From Cocos nucifera (lineage: Eukaryota > Streptophyta > Magnoliopsida > Arecales > Arecaceae): a stretch of DNA of 64,000 nt. The stretch spans positions 1,093,001 through 1,157,000 of the forward strand of contig QRFJ01000295.1 in assembly GCA_006176705.1 (NCBI GenBank), in the 5' to 3' direction. This document shows, in pieces, positions 1-15,476 of the stretch. Numbering within the stretch: position 1 is the first letter of the stretch; every line of letters starts with the position of its first letter. The notes under the pieces were generated by a model that did no database searches, was not told the DNA's origin, and saw nothing but the letters and a program-made list of their open reading frames with translations. A program made the translations under genes and the position numbers.

Positions 1-1030
<1,030 letters not shown>

Positions 1031-1496
1031 GGGGAGGTCGTGGATGCGGTCGAACTTCGTTCCGTTTCTGCGGGAGAACTTCTGCTCTCCATTTCTTCTT
1101 TCTTAGGGCGATTGGTATGCCCGAATGCTCTTCCTTAAGGCCGGTTCCTCGCGTTCTCATGGTGGGTTTGCTGGCAAAGTCTCCGTCGGAGGTTGTCGCA
1201 CGGCCAGCATCATCTCGACGGGGCCACGAACCTGATCAGCAGGTTGAACTGCTCCACGTCTGCGGTGGTTTTGTATGGAACTTGGGTTGCTGGGGCTGAA
1301 ACGGGAGCAGATGGATTTGGCGCGCAGATCGCCGATCGCCGAGTCGAAGCTTTCTTGGGAGGCATTTTCTCTTCGGAAAAGAACTCTAGTAAGGAAGAAG
1401 AGAGATCTCCGGAGAGAAAAGAGAGAAATCGTCGCCGAGCACTCCTTTAAGAATAAGGGAACCTAGGAGGTTCATGTTCTTCCTCCAGCGCCAATC

Positions 1497-2465
1497 TGTT
1501 GGTGCAGAAACTGATCATCGCCGGAATCAACTGGAGCGGAGGTGGACGAGGTTGCCGTCGGGGACCTGCAAAACAAAGTCCCGTCCGGAGCCGGTGGGGG
1601 GTGGCTTCGGCAGGACCCTCCGACGATCAAGTCGGCTCTGGTCAACAGGAATGGAGTGCTCGGGAATGATTTCCGCAGAGCTTAGAAAAGAAGAGGAGAG
1701 CTTAGAGATCAGAGGTTCGAGTTAGCGTATCTGGAGGGTCCTTTTTATAGCGGAGCTTGATGGTGATAGCTGTAGCCGCGTGCTGGCGGGCCGCTCGAGG
1801 TCCGGCGGAGTAGTCTCATGGGAAGGCACCGTCTGCAGCGGATTGATTGTGACAGCCATCGCCGCCTGGTAGCGGGTCGCTGTCGCTTGCGGCGGACTGA
1901 TGGTGATGGCTGTAGCTGTCTTGGTACTGAGCCGCTCGGGGCCGAATGAATGAAGGGTTGAAGGGCTTTGACGTGTACCCATTTCGGAAGAGCTCGGACT
2001 CCTGAAGAGGGAGCTCGGAAGGAGTTCGGCTCCCATAGGCGTCTGGCTGGAGGTGAGCGGCTAAGGTCCGATCGCTGGGCAGTTTGGTAGGAGCTCGGCC
2101 GCTGAGGAGTCCGGCCGGGGGACGACCGTCGAGGAGTTCGCTGAGAAGTTCGACCGAGGGATGACTGCTGAGGAGTTCGGCCGCTGGAAGTCTGAAGGAG
2201 CTCGGCCAGCTGAAGGGACGGCCGCTGAGGAGTTCGGCCGATGGACGACCGCTGAGGAGTTCGGCCGATGAGGAGTTCGGCTAAGACCCGATCGTTGAGC
2301 AGTTTGGCCGTCTGTAAGAGTTCGGCTAAGGCCCGACCGCTGAGCAGTTCGGCCGGCCCTAAGAGTTCATCTAAGATCCGTCCGCTGAAGCTCTTCCGTG
2401 GCTACTGGTTGCATTAGACTGAGCATCGAACTAGACTTCGGCAGGAGTGGGGTTTATCCCCAACA
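1497..2465 (-). mobile_element. Element 1, 5' LTR (969 bp)
   Basis: Starts TGTTGGTGCAGAAAC and ends TTTATCCCCAACA, so both ends are TG..CA on either strand. It matches the LTRs at 21421-22337 and 24419-25346 (same strand) and 36071-37038 and 41893-42861 (opposite strand). A TATA-like box for the minus strand lies near 1740 (cctttttatagc). The 5-bp flank on the right is gccgg; the matching duplicate would be outside the window. Confidence 0.85.
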
Positions 2466-4822
2466 GCCGGCATGACTGCATCATTCAAAAAATAAAATAA
2501 AATAAAAGAGTTTTTTTGGCTTAGCAGTACTGAGTGGTACTAATCTGAACCGAACAACCAGGCATTGATAACTTTTTTAATCGCAGGGTATCGTGGTACA
2601 CGTTTGCAATGAGGGCGCTGACCTAGTACCATTCAGCTCAGTTCCCGTGGATTGGCACAGACCAGCACTTGAATCTGTCTCATATGCAGAAGCAATTGTT
2701 TTGTGACACACTCAGATAATTTTGGTTAATTAAAATAGCTAATATATTATGCATGTCGTAAATTTCACAAACCCTGTTTGCGTGAATGAACCTACTAGAT
2801 GCTACAAAACTTCAACTTTACAAAGCCCATTTTCCGCTTAGGAGAAGAGTGTTAAAAATCAGAACTCATATTCTTAATAAATCTGGAAAAACACTAGTTT
2901 TATGGGTTTTGGAATACATTTGAGGTTGATTTAGACTGGTGAAGAACTGTTACAATATATGAGTAATAAGGTCATTGATTAATGGCTCTGATCTTAATGA
3001 GACGAGGTAGTTGGGTGGGAAGTTTGTGTTCTGCCACTGAGCAAGATGATTTATGTGGGGCTGTCTGAGATGGAGTAGAGATATATGACCTCACGGAAGT
3101 GGTTTTTGACTCATTATCAAACAAATAGTATGGTGAATATTGACATGTGAGAGAAGATCCACGCTTATGATGATATCATGTGGTGGAGAAATGAAGAAAG
3201 GCAGAGTCCTCCATAAATATTACTGAAACTCATGGCAGGGTCATTTTTCACCTGAATGCAACAGCCTTGAAGGTTTTGCATTCTTTATATTTGTGATGTT
3301 AAGCATGCATATTTAATCTAATTATAACATGTACCTGTCAGCCATCTGCCTTTATAATTAAGAATCCAGCTATTTGAAGTTCCTTTGTTGCTACTAAATT
3401 AGTTTTTCTTTTTGTTTCATCCAAGTTTCATAGGTCTTTTTGTTTTTTGTGGGGGCTGGGGAGTGGCGGTGGGGACTTCCACCTTGGTTGGTGACTCCCT
3501 TCTAACCAAGATTTTGGGCTATGCTTAGCTGGATAACATGCTTTAGATGGTTGTTCTTCATGTGAATAACTGTACCATTTTGACTTGGTCTCTTTCATGG
3601 AATTTTTTTTCTCCTTTCTCAACAAACAGTCTTACTCATTTTGTAGTCTGCATTTATTAGTTCAGCCACAGATAATTATCACTGCTTTCACTTATGCTGC
3701 ACTCTTCCTATGTGCTTTCATGTTTTCAGGTCTCAGCAGTGTGGTGCAAACAACATTGCTGACCTTGTTACTTTTAAAATCTTATATGCATTTCTGATCA
3801 GCGTGCAAAAGTTAAACAACAGCATAGGGTACCTCTCAGCTTCCAGGGATCTTTTGCTAGCTGGCAATGTCTTTGTACGTCTTATTTTTGTCCTAGACTA
3901 GAGATGCTGAAAAATCATTTTGGAAGTTATCATGAACGTGCAATTTGACTGGATGTCTGAAACTTCCTGCACAAATCAGCCAAACTCTTACTGATATGTT
4001 TACAGAAGTACTCACAGTAACGAATAAAACTACCAGATTATAATTGACACCTAGCACTATTGCCCTAGTTGTCATATATGGACCACTGGAAAATGATAAA
4101 TAGCAAGCTATTTTTATTTCTTATGACGCTGGTAATTCTTCATATAACTGAGCAGAAACTCTGTATTTCTCTACATTTTTTGCCATTCCATCTGTTGAAT
4201 GATATTTATTGAAATCAGGCTTTTAAACCTCTTGTCATACCCTGAGCCGGTTTTTGAAGGTATTCTATCTCATATATTTAGTACTATGCCATCAGTCTGA
4301 CAAGCTTTTCCATGTACTCGAGTGCAACTTTCTCTTGTTTCTTTCTTTCTTTTTCTTTTTTTCTTTTAATCCCAATCAATAGTTGTTGTCAACTTTAATT
4401 AGCTTCCGCTTGTTCTAGCTGTACTCTTTTTACATAAGCTGCACATCAGTTTTGAAGTGTAAGTTTGAAGCTAAAGCAAATGAGCGTGCGCTTGGGATCC
4501 ATGAGTTGCTTAGAATCATTTTGATGATGTACATCTTGACGTGAGAAAAATGGTGGTTTAGCTTCATCTGTCTCGTTTCCATATACTATTTCAGAGCTTG
4601 CCAATTTTATACACTACTGGTAATGGATAGATTTTAATTTTATGAAAGGCTTCTCCCACCTGTTTTTCCATCCTGACCCCTGCAAAATTGTCGTCTTCAA
4701 CATGTGGGTTTTTTCAAGCGCTAATAGTGAATGTTGATTGGTGCTCATTCTATAAATTTCTCCTGTTAAAGGAAACCTTGCTGAAAGATTTATTCTTTTG
4801 TGTTCTATATTGTGTTTTACAG
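2466..4822 (+). other. Intron sequence upstream of the first visible BRWD-like exon
   Basis: No coding exon was found. The exon expected next upstream, which encodes the WD40 blade before TFVLDVHPF, is not here, so this intron runs to the left and probably contains element 1. The stretch 2505-2690 is rich in GGTAC-type motifs resembling 51615-51910. The rest is ordinary AT-rich sequence. Confidence 0.5.
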
Positions 4823-7800
4823 ACATTTGTCTTGGATGTGCATCCTTTCAATCCTCGGATAGCCATGAGTGCTGGGTATGATGGAAAGACGATCATCTGG
4901 GATGTGAGTTTCTGAGATGATCTTTCATATTTTTATATAATTTCATAATCTTCATGTGTGTTGAATCCCTTATTGTTTCCTCTAGATATGGGAGGGCACA
5001 CCAGTACGGATCTATGAAACTGGACGCTTTAAGTTGGTTGATGGAAAATTCTCTCCGTAAGCTTGCTGTATAATTTATATATTTTTTCACATTGTGGATT
5101 AGAATGACCTCATTTGAACTTTTCATACTGAAATTGTTGCTTTCAATGACTTCATAGGTATGTAAAAAGTTCCAGTTTTACCTTGTACTGCTTTTTGGAA
5201 TACTTCTATCAGTTTCTCAATAAGTTGTGACTTGCAGGAATTCGTAGCATCTTAAGATAAAGTTTGGAGCAACGTTCTCAGAACCGTCTCTAATCGAGCG
5301 GTTTGCGGCGTGCCGAACTGGATCAACGGGGAATCGGGATGGTTCCAGCGTGGAAAACGGCACATGCCGGGTCCGAGGAAGAAAGAGAGGAAAACAAAGG
5401 TAGAGAGAGAGAGAGGAGGAGATGGTGGCCCTCTGCGGCCGTTGTCGGAAGCCGATGGTGGCCCTTTACAGCCATCGGAGGGTGGCGAAAGCCTTCACGG
5501 CTCGGTTCGCCTAATAGGGCTGCTGCAATGAGCAAGAAAGAGAGAGAGGGGGGAGGAGACCATCGGAGATGGGAGGATGGGATGGTGGAGAGGCCGTTGG
5601 AGGACTCTAAGTGGTTGCCGTGGCTATCGGGCGGTGGAAGCAGTGTGGGCGGCGTCGCAGTCGTGGAACAGGGGTTGTCGCTCTTGTTTACGCGTGACCC
5701 TTTTTTAAAAACGGGGATTAACAATGAAGTCGGCAAACCATTTGTTGGCTTCACTATTTAAAAGGTTAAAAGATTTTTTTTAAAAATTAAAATCAGTGAA
5801 GCCGACAATCGGATTGTTGGCTTCATTTTTTGAATTTTTTTTTAAAAAAACTATTAAACAGTGAAGCCGGCAAACCATTTACCGGCTTCACTTAAGTTTT
5901 TGTTTTTTAAAAAAACTCATGAAATAAGGGCATCACCCCTGTTTCACGCCCACGGTGCCACACGCGTGGATTGCGCTGTTCGACGGCTACTACGGCTAAT
6001 CGGAGGCCGTCTGATGGGCCCTCCAACTCCTTCCCCTCCCTATTTTTCTTTCTTTCTCCCTCCCTCCCCCCTCTCTCTCTCTCTCTATTTCTCTCTTTCT
6101 TTCTTTTCCTCCTCTCGATTCCCTTTTCTTGTTTCGGTTCCCATCGGTCCGATTTGGTACGGAACTGTACCGGACCGTGCTATCGGCCGGCCGGAATGGC
6201 CACTGGTATCGGAACTGAAAATCTTGGTTTGGAGGGTTTTTTTGCTTTTTGATGCACCAAAATGTACCAGTGATGAGGCTTGCATCATGGCGACAACCAG
6301 AGCAAGGAAGATCCAGTGTTAACATTGGACTGAGTCACTGGTAATGAAGCCATATTCAGAAAAGTGACAGACCATCCAGTTCATTACTCATTAGAGATTA
6401 GCTTCATGGAAGTCCTGTTTTATCTTTCCTAACTATACGGAGCCATATTGTGATGAGGAAAGAAAATCCTCAAATACAGAAGAGCTCTCTTAAGTTGAAT
6501 TGAGCAGATGGCCTTATTTTTATATGGGCACTGGTAATGGTACAATTTTAGTGACAAATGTGATCCTGCCCCAACTCAAGGTCTGAATATAAAAGGAGTT
6601 GAAAGCTTATTTGGTCGTGCTCTTAAGTGAGGCAAATTCATTCTCTTGGATTCTCTATGCTTGAAGATGACTTCCTTTTTATGATGGTTTGTTCTGAAGT
6701 GGTTTTGTTCAGTTCGATGGATCAAATAAAGTTTATAACTTTTATTGTCTTTATAAATAAAACTCTCATCACATGGTAATGTTGGTAGTCTAATTGTTTT
6801 TCTTTTTCCTTTTTCTTCTAATGTTTGATAATATACTGGTTTCTGAATTTCTTAGAAATAATTTATATGTGGAATCAACTCCGTCTCTCAACATCCTCTT
6901 ACTTGCAGAAGGCTTATCAGATCAAGCTGTTCACAAAAACAGTTATAGTTTTGTTGGGCTAATTATCTTGGGACCTTAGTGTGCTTGCTAATGATATTTT
7001 GATGCTAATCTGCTTTTCTTCAGTACGCAAATGCCTTGGAGGGTTCTTCTGTAAGGTTGTCTATTCACCTTCTTGCAAGCTGAATCTTTGGGCCATTAGC
7101 ATTCTTGTCTACCTCACCTTTATTTCTGTGTTCAAAGAGTAACATAGATTGGACGAGCATGTAATGGCATCCAGAACCCATACTCATTTCCTGTTATCTT
7201 GAGCGGTAATGGCATTGAAGTCATTCCAATGATTTGACTTTCTTTCTGGCTAGTGTTCTCCTAACATTTATCGTCAAAGTACATCCTCATTTTTCTTTCA
7301 AGGACTTTGTAAGTAAAACAAGATGGAAGATAATATACCCTATTTATAATTGTCACTTTAATGCATATAGCCTTCCAAAACTGAAAGAGAATCTTTTTCA
7401 GTGTTGAGTTCCATTTGCATTTCACCTTACCATTTATGCTAAAAATGAAACTTCTTAATTTTGTCGACCAACATGCACAACAGATGCAAACAAGTTTCTA
7501 GGATCTGCTGCACTGCAGAGTGAAGATATTGTTCTATGAATCTATATAATCCATAAATCACTAGCTCACATCTATTTAGATTTTCTTAGTCATTTTCTGT
7601 GTGATTTATAGAAGGTTATCCTGAGCTCGAGTACTCAGAGATTTTTCATGATCAACAGAAAAGAAGAGGTATTATCCTTCATGACCATAACTGGAGAAAA
7701 GGGTAATGTAATGATGACTTATTGATTATTATGGAGACAAGCCAAAGATGTTATATAAAATGCGTACAGTTGCTATATGTTGTTTGGAGTATGGTTGTGG

Positions 7801-10109
7801 ATAGTTATAATCATCTGTGAACTCACCTTCTAGCCTTCCACGACCATCAACTGTTTTGAGCTTAAATGTTGAACTAGAAATTTACGTACAAAATTGTCAC
7901 CCTTTCATTTGTCACCGGTACTTGAGGTTTGAGCAATCATTAGCATTTAATTAAGTGAAGCAGGAAGTTTGTGGTGCAATATTTCTTGGGTACAGTCCTG
8001 TTGCGACTGCTTTGCATTTTTATAGATGTTAATTAGAATTATGAAGTACTGAAGTTACCCTTCAATGACCATTTCAGTGGTCAACATAAGGACAAATGCT
8101 CTTGGTTCCTTATGTCTATGTATTAAACTAAATATACAACTTCCAAATTTTGGTTTACAATCATTTATTGTTATTTTTCATCTAGTTTTCCTGGCTTTTA
8201 TCAGCCATCTTCTAGTGGAATAGATATATCGATATTGATTTAATTATTGCTATTTCCTGGCAGTATCATGATTAGTTAGTTCTTGTACATATGCTGCTCA
8301 AGTGTTAGGTTTGACTTCTGTCTTTTGCTATTTTAATTTAGGGATGGGACATCAATTGTTCTCTCGGATGAGGTTGGACAAATATTTATAATAGCCACTG
8401 GGCAAGGGGAGTCTCAAAAGGATGCAAAATATGATCAGGTATATCCAAGGTATCAGCTGATATATTCTTTTAGTATTATGGATGTAAGACTTTTTATTAT
8501 ATTCATTATATTCTCCATTGTTGCAGTTTTTTCTTGGAGATTATCGCCCCCTTATCCAAGATACCAATGGAAATGTTTTAGATCAGGTATGTTAACATTA
8601 CTATGTTATTAATATAAATTTGCAGGATTTTCAGTGAAGCATATCTCTGTTTCTATAGATATATAAATAAACATCATTTTTGGGACATACCAATTTTGTG
8701 GCTTGATATTGATAAAATTCTAAGCTATCATAGAGTTGATGTGGATATTAGGTTGTGTTTGTATTTGCATGATATTATGAATGTGATAAAAGATATTTAA
8801 TTTCTTGAATTTACATCAACCTTAGTGAATTTAAAGTGTCATGTAGATTAATAATCAAAATAAAATTTCAAACCCAAAACAATTTTTTTTTTTAAAAAAA
8901 AATTGAAAGTTAGATTTTGATGCTTACCAGAGCTTTGCTTGTTGCTGATTTGTATGCTGACTTGTTCTATACATTACATGTTTCTAAAACATTTATTTGA
9001 TAAAACATCTATATTACTGTAAACTTTATATTTTTTTTCTTTTATTTTCAATTGTTCTTTTCATTCAATTCCTGTGCCTATTTGTAAAATTAATGTAGGT
9101 TGTGCTTCTGCACAACGGAGAAATGTTGACATGAAATATTTTGCCATTTGCTAATCTTCTTTACCTTCATCCTTTTTTTTGTACCTTGCTCTAGCTGTTT
9201 CTTTTGTTTTTTTTATTTTTAAACACAAGTAGTCTAAAACTCAGACTGCTGAGCCTCCAACCCCAGATACTTTAATCTCTTTTTTTAATACCCTTTTTTA
9301 TTCATCTATAATTTCTCATCACCTAACCAGCCGGACCTACTTGGATCAGAACCATCCCTATCCATTCTATTTTCATTTATTTCTTAAATGTGGACTGCAT
9401 ATTTTGATTCTTGTTGTTTAAGAGTAAGAAAACAGCTGCAGTTGCTGCAGACAATTATTGCTAGATTCGGACTTAATTTGATGATCCTTATAACATTGCA
9501 TATGATATCTCCTTTACTGTAATTAGAATTTATAAACTATAAACCAGTGACATTTCTATGAAGACCTCTATTACTGTTATCCGGATTTCAGATGGGAACT
9601 GGATATGAGCATCTTGGTATGTGCAGGATCAAAAAGTCTCTCCTTTAGGGCATGGGATGGCGTTATCACTAATAACATCAAAATCTGTGTGACAAACTTT
9701 TACAAATTATAGATTTATATGCTTACATTTGTTAAAAACACATACCAGAGGAATCAATTTATAACTGGATTACATATATGTTTAAGTCTAAAAAAGCTTT
9801 CATCATATTTGTCTCTAGTACAAGAAACATATCTTTTAGAAAAGGAAATTTTGTGGTAACCAATTGAATAGAAGGTTACCATTTTTCTATAACCTCTATG
9901 TTACTCTCAAACCCAAATATATGCCTAACATAAAGAACTATATAAAAAGGTTAATGGCATGCAATTCTATAACGTTGCATTTACCCTTTTTCTTCTTTGC
10001 TTTGATAATAGAGGCATCTCTCTCTCAATTACTCGACATTTCCCCTTCTTACCAGCTGATGTTCCTCCACGCTCTCTCTTCCTTGACTGGTGCCCAACTC
10101 TTTTTACTT

Positions 10110-10150
<41 letters not shown>

Positions 10151-10711
10151 CACACACGAGTCATCACACCCTATTATTGTTCCAATCCTCTCTACTTGAT
10201 TAGCTCCCAACACTCTCAGTTACCAAAACTCTCTTAATTTATTCTCTCAATAATTTTTTTCTATCGAAGGAGTCTTTTAATTGGTCATTAGAAGAGATTG
10301 GCCTGTAAAAGAAGTTGAGAGGAGCAAGATATTTGGGTGAATGAAGAGGGGCCATATCTGAAAATGGAAATTGGAGGGAAGTTCACATAGAAGCTAACCA
10401 ACTCAAAAGTTGGCATGCCAAAACCAGATGAGTCTAAAATGATTTTGTTTGAATCTTCTTGGTAGTCTATGATGATTTTTTGGAAATTTTTCAAGGTTTT
10501 CTTGTTGGCCTTTGAATTTAAATTAACTTTAGCAATTAAGATATCTTGACTTGTTTCTCCTTGTTGGTTGGCTATTGTTGTTAAGATGTCTAAATGTTGA
10601 AGCTATTGTACTATATTTGATATTCAGAGGTAATTACATAGCTCCATTTTATCATTGAAGTTGTTAACAAGAAACAATGGACTGCTTTTGACTTCTCAAA
10701 TGACATGCAAA

Positions 10712-10750
<39 letters not shown>

Positions 10751-13700
10751 TATATATGCTATTTGCCATTTTTTTCTGATTGAACTTACCATTCTTTTGG
10801 TGTCTTGCAAGGGCAAATCTTGCACCTTCATTATGGGCATAGTGGGTTTAAATATAGTGTTCATTAGTTTGTATTGTTAGTTGTTTCTATCAATTATTCT
10901 GATCGCATTTTGTAATAAATTTTTGCTGTGTTTAATGCAGGAGACCCAGCTTTTAGCATATCGAAGGAATATTCAGGATCTCCTTTGTGATTCAAGTATG
11001 CCTTGCATCTATATTTGTTGGGCAGATCTAAAGCTACTCATTTTATATCTGATGCTTTTCAAGATATACTTAATTTGTGGCAATTGATTTCATTGCACGA
11101 TGCCAGGCATGATCCCGTACGCTGAACCTTACCAGAACATGTACCAGCAGCGTCGGTTGGGTACCCTGGGTATTGAGTGGCGTCCTACTTCAGTAAATTT
11201 TGCAGTTGGCCCAACTTACAACGTTGAAACTGGTGATTATCAAATGCTGCCAAATGTAGACCTGGATAGATGGGCCGAGCCATTACCAGAATTTGTTGAT
11301 GCCATTGACTGGGAACCGGAAAATGAAGTACAAAGCGATGATACTGATTCCGAGTACAATGTCACTGATGAATATTCAAGTGAAGGGGAACATGAGGGTT
11401 TAAGCAGCGGTTCCTCTGGAGAACCTGTGTGCAGTGCAGATGACAGCGGGGACCATAATAGTGAGGGCCTCCGGAGATCTAAACGGAAGAAGCACAAGTC
11501 AGAAGTAAGAAATGCTGCAAAGAACTTATTCATTTTTCTGTTTGCTCTTACTTAAATTTGGCTTTTTGTTTGACAGGCAGAGTTCACAACTTCTGGGAGG
11601 CGAGTTAAAAGAAGAAACTTGGATGAGCATGATGGCACTACTTTATCAAGGACTCATAGACAGCGGAGGTCAAGAAGTGGACGGTTGGCTTCAAGGAAAA
11701 AATCATCTAAATCAAAGTCATTGCGGCCTCAGAGACGTGCTGCGCGCAATGCTCTCAATTTGTTTTCTAAAATAACTGGAGTTTCTACAGATGGGGAAGA
11801 TGAAGATGACTCAGAGAGCAGTTCCTCAGAAAGTGAATCGGTGCTTCCAGATTCAAACACTCAAAGCATGGAGTCTGACAAGTCAATGCCAAATAACCAG
11901 ATAAAACATGCAAGGGAGAAGGAAGTCTCCAGAGTTGAGTGTGAAGATGTTGCAAAACCTTCTGCACTTATTGAATCTCAGGCAAATGTTGGAAGTAAGA
12001 GGAGATTGGTCCTTAAATTGCCACGTCATGATCAAAAAGCTGTTTTGTCTTCTGAGAAAACAAGACTTGAATGCGGTGAACAGGATGTTCTTGTTGACTC
12101 ATTAACTAAAGCAAATACTGATGTAGCTAACCCAAATAGAACATGTGAGCCAGCACATATTTCTGGCAACACAGCTGGTGATATCAGAGAAATAGGGCAA
12201 ACTGAAAAGTCAGACCAGCCTAACTTGTCTGCAGTTTACCAGGGTAGCACAATCAAATGGGGAGAGGTAAAGTTGCGCTCTTCTAAACGTCTGAGATTGG
12301 GTGATGCTTCAGTGACAGATACATGGCCTGCAAGTAATGCATGTCCTGATGGTCTTAACATAGTTGGAAGTGACACTAATGGACATCTCAAATCTGGGGA
12401 TGAGTATGGAACATCCTTTAATTCCAGGATTCATGCACATGGAAACAGTATTGGCAGAATGAGATACAGAGATAAAGCACAAGTTGAAAATGCTGTTTCA
12501 CAAGGATTGGATGGTGCAAGAGTTGAAGAGCTTTCTTCTGGTTTCAAGGGCAAGTCTGCAGTACTTTTGCAGTCATCACCATGCATTGACCAAGAGAACA
12601 AGGTTACAATCCGAGTCACGTGTAATGGCAACAGAACCGAGCCAGCAACACGTAGGGATGAGGAACACCAAGATAGCCCTCAGAACAGTGAATCCAGGGG
12701 TGTTACTGTTCACCTAGAAGGATCTGGAGTTGTGAACGATAATAAAAATGGTTACATATTTAGCAGTAAAAATAGTGCTGATCATGATCAGGTGGAGAAG
12801 AATGCTCAGCCCAGCTATCTTAAGGTAAGGATCAAATCAAGAGAACTAGCCAAGGAAACCAGCAGTTCATCGTCCAAGTTAAAATCTGTTGCGGTTGAAG
12901 ATCTTAGGAGCTCTGAGTGTGAACTAACGTCCAACAGTCCAACAACAAATGAACAAAATGGAGCTTCTGTGGTGCGTGAAGAAGATGAGGGTACTAGTGG
13001 ACAAAATCCAGAGCATGGTATATGGAATAATGGATCTGAAAGCTTGGAGACATGGACAAATCACAATGTTGAGCCATCCATTTCACATGATTCAACTAAG
13101 TTGCATGCAGAATCCTACAGTAAGAAGTACAATGCTGTGTATAAAAGGTCAAAGTCATCCAGGGGTGGGAAGAACTCTAACAGTGGTTTCCATGGAATGG
13201 ATGAAAGCACGTCAAATTGCAACAACCAAGGTGGAAATATGAAAGTTGATTTCAGCGATGCTATGGCTGATGGCATCCGTCGAAGAAGATCCATGGGTAC
13301 AAGGGAAAGCATGGATGAGATTACACCTAGGACAAGTAGCTTCCAAGTGAAACAATGTCATGGTTCTTTAGAAACATCTAGAAGTGGAGGAAAATCAATA
13401 ATAAATGGTGGCAATCAACTTCTATGTGATGAATGGAAGTCAACGTCAAATATGACTGTTGGTATACGGTCTGCCAGAAACAGAAGAGAAAATTACAGGT
13501 CCACTGATTCGAGACCTATAGATAAGCGAACATACCAACCATCATGGAGACTTTCATGGCTGATGTTATTAGAACATGAAGAGAGCTATCGATATATTCC
13601 TCAACAGGGTGATGTGGTTGCATACTTGAGACAGGTAATTATTGGTTGTAATTTGGTGCAATATGATCTTTGCAAGTGTGTGTGTGTGTAAAGTTACCAT

Positions 13701-15476
13701 CATCTGTTTGTGTTCATAACTTCCATTTCAGGGCCATGAAGAATATATCAAAGCTTCCCGTTTGCATGAAGCAGGGCCTTGGAAATCAATCAAAAGCTTA
13801 AAAGCTGTAGAATTTTGCAAAGTTCAGGGCCTTGATTACTCTGCTCTTCCCGGATCTGGGGAAAGCTGCTGCAAACTTATACTCGAGTTTATAGATCCTT
13901 CTTCAACTGGGTTTGGTAAAGCTTTCAAGATCACTTTACCTGAGCTTGTTGCTTTTCCAGACTTCCTTGTGGAAAGGACACGTTATGATGCTGCCATTGA
14001 GAGAAACTGGACACACAGAGATAAGTGTCAGGTATGGTGGAGGAATGAGGATGGAGATGGTGGGAGTTGGTGGGAGGGTCGGATTTTGGCAGTAAAGCCT
14101 AAATCTTCTGACTTTCCGGAGAGCCCATGGGAGAGATATGTTATACAGTACAGAAATGATTGTTCTGGCCAGCATTTACATAGCCCTTGGGAACTTCATG
14201 ATAGCGATAGCCAGTGGGAGCATCCCCATATTGATGACATGGCCAGGAGCAAGTTGTTATCAAGTATTGCCAAGATAGAGCAAACCTCAATCAGAAATCA
14301 GGTGAACCTGATATGTACATTGAAGCTTTTCTTCTTTCTTTCTTTCTTTTTTCCCTTGTGATGTGATATAAGCATTTTATTTTATTTTACTTTTCCTGTG
14401 TTAATGTTTCAGGACTGCTACGGTATTCAGAAACTGAATCAGGTAGCACAGAAGTCTGATTTTCTAAACAGGTACTGCTAATTTTTGTCATTGTTATGGC
14501 AGTGGTTTATCATTAGTTGCACAGTTTATGATGCTAGTAACTGTAGAAGTGAGAGAGCAACCTTATATGTTAATAGATTCCACATGCTGTATCTACTAGG
14601 TTCTTTTGTTTCCAAATATATATGCATTTATTGTTATTTATCTGTATCCATTTTTCTTCTGATTGAGGGGATATGCTGACCGTACTTCAAAGACCTGAAT
14701 GAATGTTGGGCCTCATGTTGGGGCATAATTGACCATGGTAAAGATGAGGTTGTTGTGGTTGCGGTGTGCATGTTTTGTTTGGCTGGTTCAGAAGCAGGTG
14801 AACTAATGTGGATGTTTTGTTTTGCTGTGCGCATGTGCAGTAACCATAGAACTTAGCTGCTTAGGGAAACTGGCGGAGTAGAAGATAATGATGAGACCAC
14901 GAAATTGTTGTTGCTTGTGAATCAGCGAGCATGGGTGAAAACTTGAATAGAGATGGTAGAATGTATTGAAGGAAGCATGCTATGTTAAGGTAGTTACGGC
15001 TTGTGTCTGTGGTAGAATCTTGCAGGACCTAGGATTAAAAGATGGATATAAGATGGGTTCATGTGCTTGTGGTTTTGGCTTGTGTCTGTACGAACTCGTA
15101 AGTTCAAAAAACCACTTGTTGTTTATGAAAATGTTACTTGAGGTGCTATAAGCTTATGTGCAGAAGATAAAACTGGGGAGGGAGGCTTGTCCTGATGATG
15201 AATTTATATTTTTAATTCCTTTTTCGTTTTTGCTTGAATTTTGGATCATTAAAATTTTTTGATTTACATTATGCCTGCAGGTTCCCTGTTCCACTGTCCC
15301 TTGAGGTAATCAAGAGGAGACTAGAAAACAATTATTATCGCACTTTGGAGGCAGTAAAGCATGATGCCTCCGCTATGCTTTCAAATGCTGAGTCCTACTT
15401 TGGCAGAAGTGCAGAGATGACGATGAAGATGCGACGACTGTCTGATTGGATCACACCTACGTTTTCATCTTTGTAG
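4823..15476 (+). CDS. WD40 and bromodomain protein, BRWD/PHIP type (3' ten exons)
   Basis: Exons: 4823-4903, 4986-5056, 8342-8438, 8527-8586, 10941-10995, 11107-11504, 11577-13634, 13732-14301, 14413-14471 and 15281-15476. All are bounded by AG and GT with consistent phases, giving 1,214 residues in the window. The order matches plant BRWD/PHIP-like proteins: final WD40 blades (VLDVHPFNPRIAMSAGYDGK, then FKLVDGKFSPDGTSIVLSD), a conserved linker with MIPYAEPYQ and QQRRLGTLGIEWRPTS, an acidic stretch (NEVQSDDTDSEYN), basic clusters (RRSKRKKHKSE), and a 686-residue low-complexity exon. Next come a Tudor-like conserved region in exon 13732 and a C-terminal partial bromodomain (FPVPLSLEVIKRRLENNYYR). 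Known family role: nuclear chromatin reader or substrate adaptor. The N-terminal half lies left of the window. An AATAAA signal sits at 15761. Confidence 0.93.
5057..8341 (+). other. 3.3-kb intron of the BRWD-like gene with a GC-rich insert
   Basis: AT-rich except for about 5270-6320, which is GC-rich and differs sharply from its flanks. That block holds three tandem hairpins (5725-5895), a CT microsatellite (about 6055-6120) and a ggtacggaactgtaccgg motif near 6157. Its base composition marks it as an insertion, probably a degraded transposon. No terminal repeats or target duplication could be fixed by eye. The remainder shows nothing recognisable. Confidence 0.55.
5725..5895. repeat. Three tandem imperfect palindromes (GAAGCCGGCAAA type)
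   Basis: Copies at about 5725-5757, 5794-5826 and 5851-5892. Each has a GAAGYCGRCAA arm, a short loop and the complementary TTGYYGGCTTC arm. The arms differ between copies yet still pair within each copy. They are separated by T- and A-rich spacers. Confidence 0.7.
8587..10940 (+). other. 2.35-kb intron of the BRWD-like gene
   Basis: AT-rich intron between the LDQ and ETQLLAYRR exons. It contains a CT microsatellite at about 10110-10147 and an AT microsatellite at about 10713-10756. No coding or mobile sequence was recognised. Confidence 0.7.
14472..15280 (+). other. Last intron of the BRWD-like gene
   Basis: An 809-bp intron splitting an arginine codon (AG|G) before the terminal exon. Nothing else is recognised in it. 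Confidence 0.75.

Noticed and set aside
9864..10237. Plus-strand frames with Ser-Leu repeats
   Set aside because: They run through a CT microsatellite within a BRWD-like intron.
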